Source: an uncultured Pseudomonadota bacterium
GTDB taxonomy: Bacteria > Pseudomonadota > Gammaproteobacteria > Burkholderiales > Casimicrobiaceae
Assembly (NCBI GenBank): GCA_937958295.1
Contig: CALFEY010000247.1
Coordinates: forward strand, 1 to 17,888
Direction of reading: 5' to 3'
DNA: 17,888 nucleotides
The first letter of the stretch is position 1. Each line of letters opens with the position of its first letter. Made by a program: the position numbers and the translations under genes. Under the pieces are notes generated by a model. That model saw only the letters and a program-made list of their open reading frames with translations. It ran no database searches and was not told the DNA's origin. Shown here in pieces: positions 1-7,538 of the stretch.

Positions 1-648
1 CGGGTGCTCGACGTGCTCGCCGGCTCGGCGCGGCCGTGGCCCGCGAGCTCGGGCTGCGTGGTGGCCAACGTGTGCGGCGCGGGCATGCTCGACGCCGCGG
101 CGGCGGTGGGCAGCCTCATGCCGGGGGGCGGCTCCGCGCCTGCGGGCACCACGCCGGTAATCGAGTACTACCGCTCCGACCTCGATCACTACTTCATCAC
201 GGCCGACCCGGCGGAAGCAGCCTGGATCGACGCCAACCTGGGCGGCATCTTCAAGCGGACCGGACTGTACTTCTACGCCTGGCTCGATCCCTCGAAGGCA
301 CCCGCCGATTCGCAATCGGTGTGCCGCTTCTATGCCAACGCCACGGTACTCATCAACTCGCACTACTACTCGGCGAACTTCGACGAGTGCCTCGCGGTGC
401 TTCTGACCTGGCCCGGGATCTGGGAGCTGGAAACGGCGAGCGCGTTTTACATCCAGGTGCCTGACGCCAATGGCGTATGCCCGGCAGAGACCCTGCCGGT
501 CTATCGCTTCTTCAATAACCGGCGCGATGCGAATCATCGCTACTCGGTGGACCTCTCGGTGCGCCGCGGCATGGGCAATCGCGCATGGGTGGCCGAGGGT
601 GCCGGCAACGCCGCCGTGGCGTTCTGCTCGCCGATGCCCACGAGCTAA
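1..648 (+). CDS. C-terminal part of a secreted S8 (subtilisin-like) serine peptidase, 5' partial
   Basis: The reading frame is open from base 1 and ends at TAA 646-648, so the gene starts outside the window. The first ~35 residues end in GAGMLDAAAAV, which resembles the closing helix of subtilase catalytic domains, after the catalytic Ser. A short Gly/Ser/Ala/Pro linker follows. The rest, about 165 residues, is a Tyr/Phe/Asn-rich C-terminal domain with two similar units: IEYYRSDLDHYFITADPAE near residues 53-71 and PVYRFFNNRRDANHRYSVDL near residues 165-184. This kind of YY..LDHYF(I/Y)T domain is common at the C-terminus of secreted betaproteobacterial proteins. Paired Cys residues fit an extracytoplasmic location. 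The catalytic triad lies outside the window, so the peptidase call rests on the subtilase tail only. An unrelated secreted protein with the same C-terminal domain remains possible. The gene converges on the AI-2E transporter gene. Confidence 0.6.
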   Translation, partial: RVLDVLAGSARPWPASSGCVVANVCGAGMLDAAAAVGSLMPGGGSAPAGTTPVIEYYRSDLDHYFITADPAEAAWIDANLGGIFKRTGLYFYAWLDPSKAPADSQSVCRFYANATVLINSHYYSANFDECLAVLLTWPGIWELETASAFYIQVPDANGVCPAETLPVYRFFNNRRDANHRYSVDLSVRRGMGNRAWVAEGAGNAAVAFCSPMPTS

Positions 649-670
649 GCGAAGCGCAGCCGGCGCACGC

Positions 671-692
671 GCACGTGGCGGCCGGCACGTGC
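671..692. terminator. Hairpin between convergent genes, possible bidirectional terminator
   Basis: GCACGTG (671-677) and CACGTGC (686-692) form a perfect 7-bp stem around an 8-base GC loop. It lies in the 55-base gap between two converging stop codons (648 and 704). There is no T-run on either side, so it is not a classical Rho-independent terminator. The CACGTG core occurs twice in direct orientation as well. Confidence 0.3.
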
Positions 693-703
693 CCGCGGCG
701 GCA

Positions 704-1777
704 CTAGAGGTCGTCGTCCACGCCCTGCGGGAGCGCGTCGTGCGGCGTGGCCCACTCCTTGATCAGCACGAAGCCGAGCGCGAGGAGCACGGGGCCGAGG
801 AACACGCCGATGAAGCCGAAGGCCACGACGCCGCCGAACACGCCCAGCAACACCAGGATGAACGGCAAGTCGCTGCCGCGGCTGATGATCATGGGCTTCA
901 GCACGTTGTCCACCGACGAGACCACGAGCGCGCCCCAGAGCAGCAGGAAGATGCCCCAGCCCGTCTCGCCTTGCGAAATGATGAGCCACAGGCCCGCGGG
1001 TATCCATATCAGCGGAGGACCGACCGGCACCGGCGAGAGGAAGAAGGTCACGAGGCCGAGCAACGGCGCCGCCTTGATGCCCACGATGTAGAGGCCGATC
1101 GCCATCAGCACGCCCTGCGCGAGCGCAGTACCGAGGATGCCGTAGACCACGGCGCGCGTAGTCGCCCCCGCCACCTCCAGCATGTGCAATCCGCGCGCCG
1201 GTGCGATGCGGCTCACCGCGGCGCGCAAGCGCGCCACGATCGCCTCGCCGTCGCGATAGAAGAAGAACGCGATAAACACCGACAGCGTGAGCTGGAGGAG
1301 GCCATCGCCCACCACGGCCCCCGCGCGGAACGCGAAGCTGCGCAGCGGGTCGATGTAGCGCGCAAGCTCCGTGAGGAGACCCGCGCCGTCGTGGGCGAAC
1401 GACGACCAGTACTGCGCGACGCGGCTACCCACGACCGGAATGCCCGCGACCCAGGCCGGGGGATCCGGCGGGCCACCCTCCACGATCTCCTTGGTGAACG
1501 CAGAGAGGCGATCGGCGTTCTCGGCGAGCGTGGCACCCACGATCACGAACGGCGCCACCACCACGGTGAGGATGATCAAGGTCATCACCCCGGCCGCCGC
1601 CGTGGGACGACCGGCGCGGTTGACCATCCCTTTGAACACCGGCCACGTGGTGACCGCTAGCACGGCCGCCCAGGCGATGGCCGACAGGAACGGGCGCAGC
1701 ACGAGGAACACGCCAGCCACGAGGATAGCCAGCACCACGAGCGTGATCGTGCGGTCGATCGGTGAAGGCTTGGGCAT
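704..1777 (-). CDS. AI-2E family transporter (PerM/YdiK/TqsA-like membrane protein)
   Basis: This is an integral inner-membrane protein of 357 residues, the normal size for the family. Members export or exchange small molecules; autoinducer-2 and Na+/H+ exchange are reported for some, and the substrate here cannot be read from sequence. An N-terminal hydrophobic hairpin (LVVLAILVAGVFLVL... AIAWAAVLAVTTWPVF) is followed by a polar central region. The C-terminal half is strongly hydrophobic and carries the conserved family stretch PVPVGPPLIWIPAGLWL, then SSVDNVLKPMIISRGSDLP and a Gly/Phe-rich FGFIGVFLGPVLLALG. The start chosen is ATG at 1775-1777, because the hydrophobic N-terminus begins just after it. 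An AAGGAG lies 17 bases upstream, which is longer than ideal. In-frame ATGs at 1813 and 1816 would add a basic 12-13 residue leader. The stop is TAG at 704-706. It lies 85 bases downstream of the amidase stop on the same strand. Confidence 0.88.
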   Translation of the reverse strand: MPKPSPIDRTITLVVLAILVAGVFLVLRPFLSAIAWAAVLAVTTWPVFKGMVNRAGRPTAAAGVMTLIILTVVVAPFVIVGATLAENADRLSAFTKEIVEGGPPDPPAWVAGIPVVGSRVAQYWSSFAHDGAGLLTELARYIDPLRSFAFRAGAVVGDGLLQLTLSVFIAFFFYRDGEAIVARLRAAVSRIAPARGLHMLEVAGATTRAVVYGILGTALAQGVLMAIGLYIVGIKAAPLLGLVTFFLSPVPVGPPLIWIPAGLWLIISQGETGWGIFLLLWGALVVSSVDNVLKPMIISRGSDLPFILVLLGVFGGVVAFGFIGVFLGPVLLALGFVLIKEWATPHDALPQGVDDDL

Positions 1778-1825
1778 GGCCGTGCGGGATCGGGCTCCTT
1801 TTCGATTATGCATCATGAACGTTGC

Positions 1826-1852
1826 GCGCATCCGGCATATGCGCCGGTGCGC
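1826..1852 (-). terminator. Strong hairpin 10 bases after the amidase stop
   Basis: On the plus strand GCGCA (1826-1830), a bulged T and CCGGC (1832-1836) pair with GCCGG (1843-1847) and TGCGC (1848-1852) around a 6-base loop. This gives ten base pairs with one bulge. It sits directly behind the amidase stop codon and ahead of the AI-2E transporter start, so it probably ends or weakens the amidase transcript. No U-tract follows on the minus strand, so a Rho-independent mechanism is not shown. Confidence 0.35.
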
Positions 1853-1862
1853 CTCGTGCCCG

Positions 1863-3464
1863 TCAGGCCGGATACACCGCCGTCGCGGCAAAAGCCGGCG
1901 GTCGCCGCGCCTTCATGGCCTGTTCGAAGGCATAGGCGTAGCGGATGAGCCTCGCCTCGCTCCATGCCGTGCCGATGAACGACACGCCCACGGGCAAGCC
2001 AAACACGAAGCCCGCGGGCACGGTGATGTGCGGATAGCCCGATACCGCGGGCATCTGCGAGCACCCTCCCGAGAAGTGATCACCGTTGACGTAGTCAGTG
2101 GGCCAGGCGGGCGAGCCGGTGGGGGCCACCAGGGCGTCGAGGCGATGCGCCTTCAGCGCGGCATCGATGCCCTGCGCGCCGGAGCGGCGGCGACCGCGGG
2201 CGAGCGCCGTGCGGTACGTCGCCTGCGTGAGCGGCCCCTTCTTCGCGGCGGCCAGCATTCGCTCCTGGCCGAAGTACGGCATCTCCGCCACCGCGTGGCG
2301 CTCGTTGAAGGCGATGACATCGGCCAGCGAGCGCACCGGCGCACCCGCCGGCAGGGCCCCGAGATAGGCATCGAGGTCCGCCTTGAATTCGTAGAGCAAC
2401 ACCTCGTACTCGTCGGCGTCGAGCTTGTCGTGGTTGGGCACGGTCACCGGATCCACGATCACGGCGCCAGCGCCCTGCATCGCGACGATCGCCTGCTCCA
2501 CGACGCGATCCACCCGATCGTTCACGCCGAAGTAATGCCGCGCGACACCGATGCGCACGCCGCGCAGTCCGCCCGGGTCGAGCGAGGCCGCGTAATCGGC
2601 GGCCTTGTCCGCGCCCGCGCGGGTGGCAGGATCCGCGGGATCTGCGCCCGCCATCGCCGCGAGGAGCAGGGCCGCATCGGCGACGCTGCGCGTCATGGGT
2701 CCGGCCGTGTCCTGGCTATGGGCGATCGGGACGATGCCGGTGCGGCTCACAAGACCCACGGTGGGCTTGATGCCGACGAGCCCGCAGATCGACGACGGGC
2801 TCACGATGGAGCCGTCGGTCTCCGTGCCCACGGTGATGGCGCACAGGTTCGCGGCGGCGGCGGCGGCAGAGCCGGCGCTCGAGCCGCTGGTGTTGCGATC
2901 GAGGGCGTAGGGATTGCGCGTCTGGCCGCCGCGCGCGCTCCAGCCGGACGTCGAGCGCGCACCGCGGAAGTTCGCCCACTCCGAGAGGTTGGTCTTGCCG
3001 AGGATCACGCAGCCGGCGGCGCGCAGGCGTGCCACCACGAATGCATCCCGTGCCGCGACGTGGTCGCCGAGCGCGAGCGAGCCGGCCGTGGTATGCATGC
3101 GATCGCCGGTGTCGATGTTGTCCTTGAGCAGCACCGGGATGCCGTGCAATGGTCCGCGGGGACCCTTGTCCCGGCGCTCGCGATCGAGCGCATCGGCCAT
3201 GTCCAGTGCATCCGGGTTGCGCTCGATGACGGCATTGAGCGCCGGGCCGGCGCGATCGACCGCGTCCATGCGGGCGAGATACCGCTCGGCAATGGAGCGC
3301 GACGACAAGGCGCCCGACTGCATGGCGGACTGAAGATCGGCCACCGCGGCCTCCGCGAGGTCGAACGGGGCCTGCGCCGCTGCGGACTGCGCCGCGCCTT
3401 CACCCGACGCCGCGATCACCGCAGCCCCTGCCGCGCCGAGCCTGAGAAAGTGCCTTCGTTCCAT
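1863..3464 (-). CDS. Tat-exported amidase-signature family hydrolase
   Basis: The 533-residue protein belongs to the amidase signature family, which hydrolyses C-N amide bonds with a Ser-cisSer-Lys triad. The visible triad is Lys114 in VLLKDNID, a Ser in the SGSSAGS glycine-serine loop near 193-199, and Ser219 in GTETDGSI. The start chosen is ATG 3462-3464, because MERRHFLRLGAAGAAVIAAS is a twin-arginine-type signal (RRHFLRLG, then a hydrophobic stretch). The mature enzyme would begin near residues 25-30 after an AxA-like site, which predicts export as a folded periplasmic enzyme. This separates it from cytoplasmic GatA, with which it shares the fold. Its upstream neighbour is kdpE, with a hairpin (3505-3534) between them, so co-transcription with kdp is doubtful. 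The substrate is unknown: aryl-acylamides, peptide amides and small aliphatic amides are all possible. Confidence 0.9.
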   Translation of the reverse strand: MERRHFLRLGAAGAAVIAASGEGAAQSAAAQAPFDLAEAAVADLQSAMQSGALSSRSIAERYLARMDAVDRAGPALNAVIERNPDALDMADALDRERRDKGPRGPLHGIPVLLKDNIDTGDRMHTTAGSLALGDHVAARDAFVVARLRAAGCVILGKTNLSEWANFRGARSTSGWSARGGQTRNPYALDRNTSGSSAGSAAAAAANLCAITVGTETDGSIVSPSSICGLVGIKPTVGLVSRTGIVPIAHSQDTAGPMTRSVADAALLLAAMAGADPADPATRAGADKAADYAASLDPGGLRGVRIGVARHYFGVNDRVDRVVEQAIVAMQGAGAVIVDPVTVPNHDKLDADEYEVLLYEFKADLDAYLGALPAGAPVRSLADVIAFNERHAVAEMPYFGQERMLAAAKKGPLTQATYRTALARGRRRSGAQGIDAALKAHRLDALVAPTGSPAWPTDYVNGDHFSGGCSQMPAVSGYPHITVPAGFVFGLPVGVSFIGTAWSEARLIRYAYAFEQAMKARRPPAFAATAVYPA

Positions 3465-3504
3465 GGACGTGACGCCGTGATCGACGCCGCATATTGCCGG
3501 CTTC

Positions 3505-3534
3505 CGCGCGGTTGGCGCAACGGCCAAGCGCGCG
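3505..3534 (-). terminator. Hairpin after kdpE, probable end of the kdp operon
   Basis: CGCGCG (3505-3510) and TTGGC (3512-3516) pair with GCCAA (23-27) and CGCGCG (29-34 of the same decade), with one G-G mismatch and a 6-base loop. The stem begins 16 bases beyond the kdpE stop codon and lies in the 85-base gap before the amidase start. No T-run follows on the minus strand. It is the most plausible transcription end of the kdp operon, or an attenuator for the amidase gene. Confidence 0.4.
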
Positions 3535-3549
3535 ACAGGCCCGTCCGCC

Positions 3550-4239
3550 TCACACCACGAGGCGGTACCCCACCGCGGTCTCGGTGACGAGATGGCGCGG
3601 TTGCGCCGGCATCGCCTCGAGCTTCTGCCTCAGGTGACCCATGTGCACGCGGACGTAGTGCTCGTGCTCGACGTAGTTGGGGCCCCACACCTCGCGCAGG
3701 ATCTGCCGGTGCGTGAGCACGCGTCCCGCATTGCGGATGAAAAGGGCGAGGAGCCGGAACTCGATCGGGGTCAGATGCACGGGCTCGTCGGCGCGGCGCG
3801 CCGTGCGCGCCACGAGGTCCACCTCCACGTCGCCGAAGCGGAAGAGCGCCTCCGCACCGGCGTCCGGCCGCACGCTGCGCCGCCGCGCGGCGCGGACGCG
3901 CGCGAGGAGCTCGCCCACGCCGAAGGGCTTGGTCAGGTAATCGTCGGCACCCGCGTCGAGGGCGGCGATCTTGTCGCCTTCCTCCACCCGTGCCGACAGC
4001 ACCACCACCGGCACCGCCGACCAGGCGCGGAAGTCGCGGATGAAGTCCACGCCGTCGCCGTCGGGCAGCCCGAGATCGAGGATCACGATGTCGGGCTTAC
4101 GCGTGCCGGCATCGACCAGCGCCTGGCGCAGGGTCTGCGCTTCCACCACCTGGAAGCCCTCGGACTCGAGCGCCGCGCGCACGAAGCGGCGAATCTGCCG
4201 CTCGTCCTCCACTACGAGGGCCACGGGCGCGGCCGTCAC
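3550..4239 (-). CDS. kdpE: KdpE, OmpR/PhoB-type response regulator of the potassium uptake operon
   Basis: This 229-residue protein is the DNA-binding partner of KdpD; when phosphorylated it activates kdp transcription under low potassium or ionic stress. The receiver domain (about 1-120) shows the acidic pair Glu11/Asp12, phospho-acceptor Asp55 in VILDLGLPDGDG, Ser82 in VVLSAR and Lys104 in YLTKPFGVGE. The winged-helix output domain (about 130-229) shows HLTPIEFRLLALF, a recognition region around REVWGPNYVEHEHYVRVHM, and a closing ETAVGYRL. Its start codon overlaps the kdpD stop by four bases (ATGA), which implies translational coupling and roughly matched synthesis. The stop is TGA at 3550-3552. 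It is the last gene of the kdp operon before a hairpin. Confidence 0.97.
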   Translation of the reverse strand: MTAAPVALVVEDERQIRRFVRAALESEGFQVVEAQTLRQALVDAGTRKPDIVILDLGLPDGDGVDFIRDFRAWSAVPVVVLSARVEEGDKIAALDAGADDYLTKPFGVGELLARVRAARRRSVRPDAGAEALFRFGDVEVDLVARTARRADEPVHLTPIEFRLLALFIRNAGRVLTHRQILREVWGPNYVEHEHYVRVHMGHLRQKLEAMPAQPRHLVTETAVGYRLVV

Positions 4240-6929
4240 GACATGCCTTGCCCGGCAGTCCCGTCCACCGGCACCTCGGGCGGACGACCCCGAGGAATGG
4301 TGAAGGTAAAGACGGCGCCGCCCTCCGGTGCCGTGGCGGCCACGATGCGCCCGCCGTGCGCCTCGACGATGGCGCGGGCCACGGCGAGCCCGAGGCCCAC
4401 GCCGCGCGCGCTCGACTCCTTGTGGCCGCGCGCGAACTTCTCGAAGATCGCCTCCTCCTGCCCGGCGGGCAGCCCGGGGCCATCGTCGCGCACGCGCACC
4501 ACGAGATCGCCGTCTGCGGCACGTGCGTCGATGTCGATGGTGGCGTCCTCCTGCGTGTACTTGGCGGCGTTCTCGACGAGGTTGAACAGCACGCGCTCGA
4601 TGAGTCCCGCATCGTACTCGACGAGCGGCAGGCCGGCGGGGACGTCGACGCGGATGCGCCGGCGACCGAGCACGCTCTTCGCGGCCTCGAGCGCGCTGCC
4701 CACCACCTCCTCGAAGGCATGCCAGCGCCGGCGCAGACGGACCTCCCCGCTCTGCAGGCGCGCCATGTCGAGGAGATTGGTCACGAGCGAGCTCATGCGC
4801 CGGGCTTCGTCCACCATCGCGCGCGCGAGCTCCGCCTGGGCGGGGGGCAGCGCCGGCGCCGCGATGAGGAGCGTCTCGGCCAGTCCCTGGAGCGCGGCGA
4901 TGGGCGTGCGCAGATCATGCGAGAGCGTGGCCAGGAGCGAATTGCGCAACCGCTCCGACTCCATCTGCAAGAGGGCGCGCTGGGCGACGTCGACGTAGTG
5001 CACGCGCTCGAGCGCGATCGCCGCCAGCGCGGCGAAAGTGTCCAGATGCCGGCGCTGCTCGGGCACCAGCAACGCGCGTGCCTCGGCCGGCTCCACCACG
5101 AGCACGCCGCGCGTGCGCATCGGCGCCTTGAGCGGCAAGTAGAGCGACGCGCTGCCCGCCAGGGTGTCGGTGCCCTTCCCCGCTGGAACGCCCTTGTCGA
5201 AGGCCCACTGCGCCGCGCCGTAGTCCACGGCCGGCGCGTCCCGCGGGTGGGTGAGCGCCAGGCGATCATCGACGTCGGCCACGAGCACCGCCACGCGCGC
5301 ATGGAACGTGCGCGCGATGCCGCGAGCGGCGGCGTCGACGACGTCATCGGTCTGGAGCAGGCTCGACATCTCTCGCGCGAACTCGTAGAGACTGCGCGCG
5401 CGCTCCTCGCGATAGGCCGCGATGCGTGCCTGGTAGCGCAGGCCGGCGGTCATCTGTCCGATGACGAGGGCCACCACCAGCATCACGATGAAGGTGAGGA
5501 CGTACTGCACGTCGCTTACCGCGAAGGAGAACCTCGGCGGAACGAAGAAGAAGTCGAATGCCGCCACGCTCGCGAATGCCGCCAGCACCGCAGGTCCGCG
5601 GCCCCAGCGCAATGCCACGCCCACCACCCCGAGCAGATAGAGCATCACGATGTTGGCGGAATCGAGCACGTCCACCACGCTCCACGCGACGAGGGTCACC
5701 CCCACGCACACGAGCGCGGACCACACGTAGCGCCACTGCTTGTCGCTCCGGCGGGGATCCGGCGCGTCGGAAGTGGCAGGCATCGGCGCCGGACGCACGC
5801 GCCCCACCTCCACGAGATCGACGTCGGGGGCCAGCGCGCCGATGCGCTGCGTGACGCTCCTGCGCCAAAGCCGCCACGACGTGGCGAGCGGGCGTCCCGC
5901 GAGCACGCGCGCGCAGTTGTGCTCGCGCGCATAGGCGACGAGCGTGGTCGCCACGTCGGCGCCGGCGAGGATGGCCGTATGCGCGCCGAGGTCTTGCGCG
6001 AGACGCACGGCGAGGAGGATCCGCTCGCGCTCGCGGGCGGGCCGCCGCTGCAGGGCGGGCGTTTCGACGTAGACGGCGGTCCAGGGCACGCCGAGCTGGC
6101 CCGCGAGGCGAGCGGCGCTGCGCACCACGTTCTCGTCGCCCGGGTCGGGACCGACGCAGCACAGCAGCGACTCGTCGGTCTTCCACACGCGCTCGATGTC
6201 CTTGTCGGCGCGGTACGTGCGCACGTCGTCCTCGACGCGATCGGCGGTCCGGCGCAGCGCGAGCTCGCGCAACGCCATGAGATTGCCCTTGCGAAAAAAG
6301 TGGCTGGCGGCACGCTCCACGTGCTCGGGAAGATAGACCTTGCCCGCGGCCAGGCGCGCGAGGAGGTCGTCGGCCGACACGTCCACCAGTACCACTTCGT
6401 CGGCGCGATCGAAGAAGGCGTCGGGGACGGTCTCGCGCACGGCCACCCCGGTGATGCCAGCCACGACGTCGTTGAGGCTCTCGATGTGCTGGACGTTGAG
6501 CGTGGTGAACACGTCGATGCCCGCGGCCTGCAGCTCGTCGATGTCCTGCCAACGCTTGGGATGCCGCGAGCCCGGCACGTTGGTGTGGGCGAGCTCGTCG
6601 ACCAGCACGAGCGCAGGCCGCCGCGCCAGCGCGGCGTCGAGGTCGAACTCGGTCAGCGGGCGTCCCTGGAAGGCGAGCGTGCGGCGCGGCAGCACCTCGA
6701 ATCCCGCCACCAGCGACTCGGTCTCCTTGCGCCCGTGCGTCTCCACGAGGCCCACCAACACGTCCTTGCCTTCGTGGCGCAGCGCACGCGCTGCGCAGAG
6801 CATGGCGTAGGTCTTGCCCACGCCGGCGGCGGCGCCGAAGTAGATGCGCAGGCGCCCGCGCGGCGCGGCGGCCTGCTGCGCGGTGACCTGCGCGAGAAGC
6901 GCGTCGGGATCCGGTCGATCGTCGGTCAT
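4236..6929 (-). CDS. kdpD: KdpD, potassium/ionic-stress sensor histidine kinase
   Basis: The 897-residue membrane sensor phosphorylates and dephosphorylates KdpE. The N-terminal KdpD domain has the Walker-A motif GAAAGVGKT (about 32-40), then LVDELAHTN and the conserved RHPKRWQDI. A universal-stress-like domain follows (LLCCVGPDPGDENVV onward, about 255-380). Four membrane segments crowd residues 402-495, then a GAF-like region (about 520-640). The kinase core has His671 in LSHDLRTPIAAL, the N-box NLVENAAKY (783-791), the G1 motif DDGPGL and the G2 motif GVGLGL. Length and order match E. coli KdpD. The start is ATG 6927-6929; an in-frame GTG two codons upstream (6935) is also possible, and neither has a strong Shine-Dalgarno. 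The kdpC stop lies only 18 bases upstream and the end overlaps kdpE by four bases, so the gene sits inside one operon. Confidence 0.96.
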   Translation of the reverse strand: MTDDRPDPDALLAQVTAQQAAAPRGRLRIYFGAAAGVGKTYAMLCAARALRHEGKDVLVGLVETHGRKETESLVAGFEVLPRRTLAFQGRPLTEFDLDAALARRPALVLVDELAHTNVPGSRHPKRWQDIDELQAAGIDVFTTLNVQHIESLNDVVAGITGVAVRETVPDAFFDRADEVVLVDVSADDLLARLAAGKVYLPEHVERAASHFFRKGNLMALRELALRRTADRVEDDVRTYRADKDIERVWKTDESLLCCVGPDPGDENVVRSAARLAGQLGVPWTAVYVETPALQRRPARERERILLAVRLAQDLGAHTAILAGADVATTLVAYAREHNCARVLAGRPLATSWRLWRRSVTQRIGALAPDVDLVEVGRVRPAPMPATSDAPDPRRSDKQWRYVWSALVCVGVTLVAWSVVDVLDSANIVMLYLLGVVGVALRWGRGPAVLAAFASVAAFDFFFVPPRFSFAVSDVQYVLTFIVMLVVALVIGQMTAGLRYQARIAAYREERARSLYEFAREMSSLLQTDDVVDAAARGIARTFHARVAVLVADVDDRLALTHPRDAPAVDYGAAQWAFDKGVPAGKGTDTLAGSASLYLPLKAPMRTRGVLVVEPAEARALLVPEQRRHLDTFAALAAIALERVHYVDVAQRALLQMESERLRNSLLATLSHDLRTPIAALQGLAETLLIAAPALPPAQAELARAMVDEARRMSSLVTNLLDMARLQSGEVRLRRRWHAFEEVVGSALEAAKSVLGRRRIRVDVPAGLPLVEYDAGLIERVLFNLVENAAKYTQEDATIDIDARAADGDLVVRVRDDGPGLPAGQEEAIFEKFARGHKESSARGVGLGLAVARAIVEAHGGRIVAATAPEGGAVFTFTIPRGRPPEVPVDGTAGQGMS

Positions 6930-6947
6930 CGCCACCGAAGTATCGTG

Positions 6948-7523
6948 CTACGGGCCTGCGCGGTCCAGCGCGAGGTTGAGCTGCACCACGTTCACCCGCG
7001 GCTCGCCCAGGACACCGAACGTGCGACCCTCGGTGTGGGTGGCGAGAAGCGCCTCCACGACGGACGTGGACAGGCCGCGGGCGCGTGCCACGCGCGCAAC
7101 CTGGTACTGCGCGGCCGCCACGCTCACATGCGGATCGAGGCCGCTCGCGGAGGCGGTGACGAGGTCCACCGGCACGGGCGCCGTGTTGCCGGGATCAGCG
7201 GTGCGCAAGGCGGCCACGCGTGCCGCCACCGCTTCCGCCAGTGCGGGATTGCGCGCCCCAAGATTGGATCCCGACGACGCGGCGCCGTTGTAAGGCTGCG
7301 GCAAGGTGGCCGAAGGCCGACTCCAGAAGTATCGCGGCGAGGAGAAGGACTGCCCAAGGAGCGCGGAGGCAACCACCTTGCCATCGCGCTCGACGAGGCT
7401 GCCCGAGGATGCGGACGGGAAGGCGACCCGGGCAATCCCCGTGGTGACCAGCGGATAGACGAGCCCCGTGAGCACCGTGAGGGCGATGAGCATGCGCAGG
7501 GCGGGAAAGAAGTGCGAAACCAT
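6948..7523 (-). CDS. kdpC: KdpC, accessory subunit of the K+-transporting ATPase
   Basis: The 191-residue protein is the small, single-span subunit that stabilises the KdpFABC complex and helps nucleotide binding by KdpB. One N-terminal membrane segment (about residues 8-31, LRMLIALTVLTGLVYPLVTTGIA) is followed by a periplasmic or peripheral domain. Family landmarks are visible: LLGQSFSSPRYFWSRPSA, the YNGAASSGSNLG motif, PVPVDLVTASASGLDPHVS, and a C-terminal VNVVQLNLAL. Its start is ATG 7521-7523, 15 bases after the kdpB stop, and its TAG stop (6948-6950) lies just ahead of kdpD. The size is typical and no disruption is visible. Confidence 0.96.
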   Translation of the reverse strand: MVSHFFPALRMLIALTVLTGLVYPLVTTGIARVAFPSASSGSLVERDGKVVASALLGQSFSSPRYFWSRPSATLPQPYNGAASSGSNLGARNPALAEAVAARVAALRTADPGNTAPVPVDLVTASASGLDPHVSVAAAQYQVARVARARGLSTSVVEALLATHTEGRTFGVLGEPRVNVVQLNLALDRAGP

Positions 7524-7538
7524 GGAAGCGCTCCGTTT

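Noticed and set aside
1371..3587. Plus-strand frame of 738 codons opposite the amidase gene
   Set aside because: The composition is Arg/His/Ala-rich with no recognisable motif; the amidase triad and Tat signal are on the other strand.
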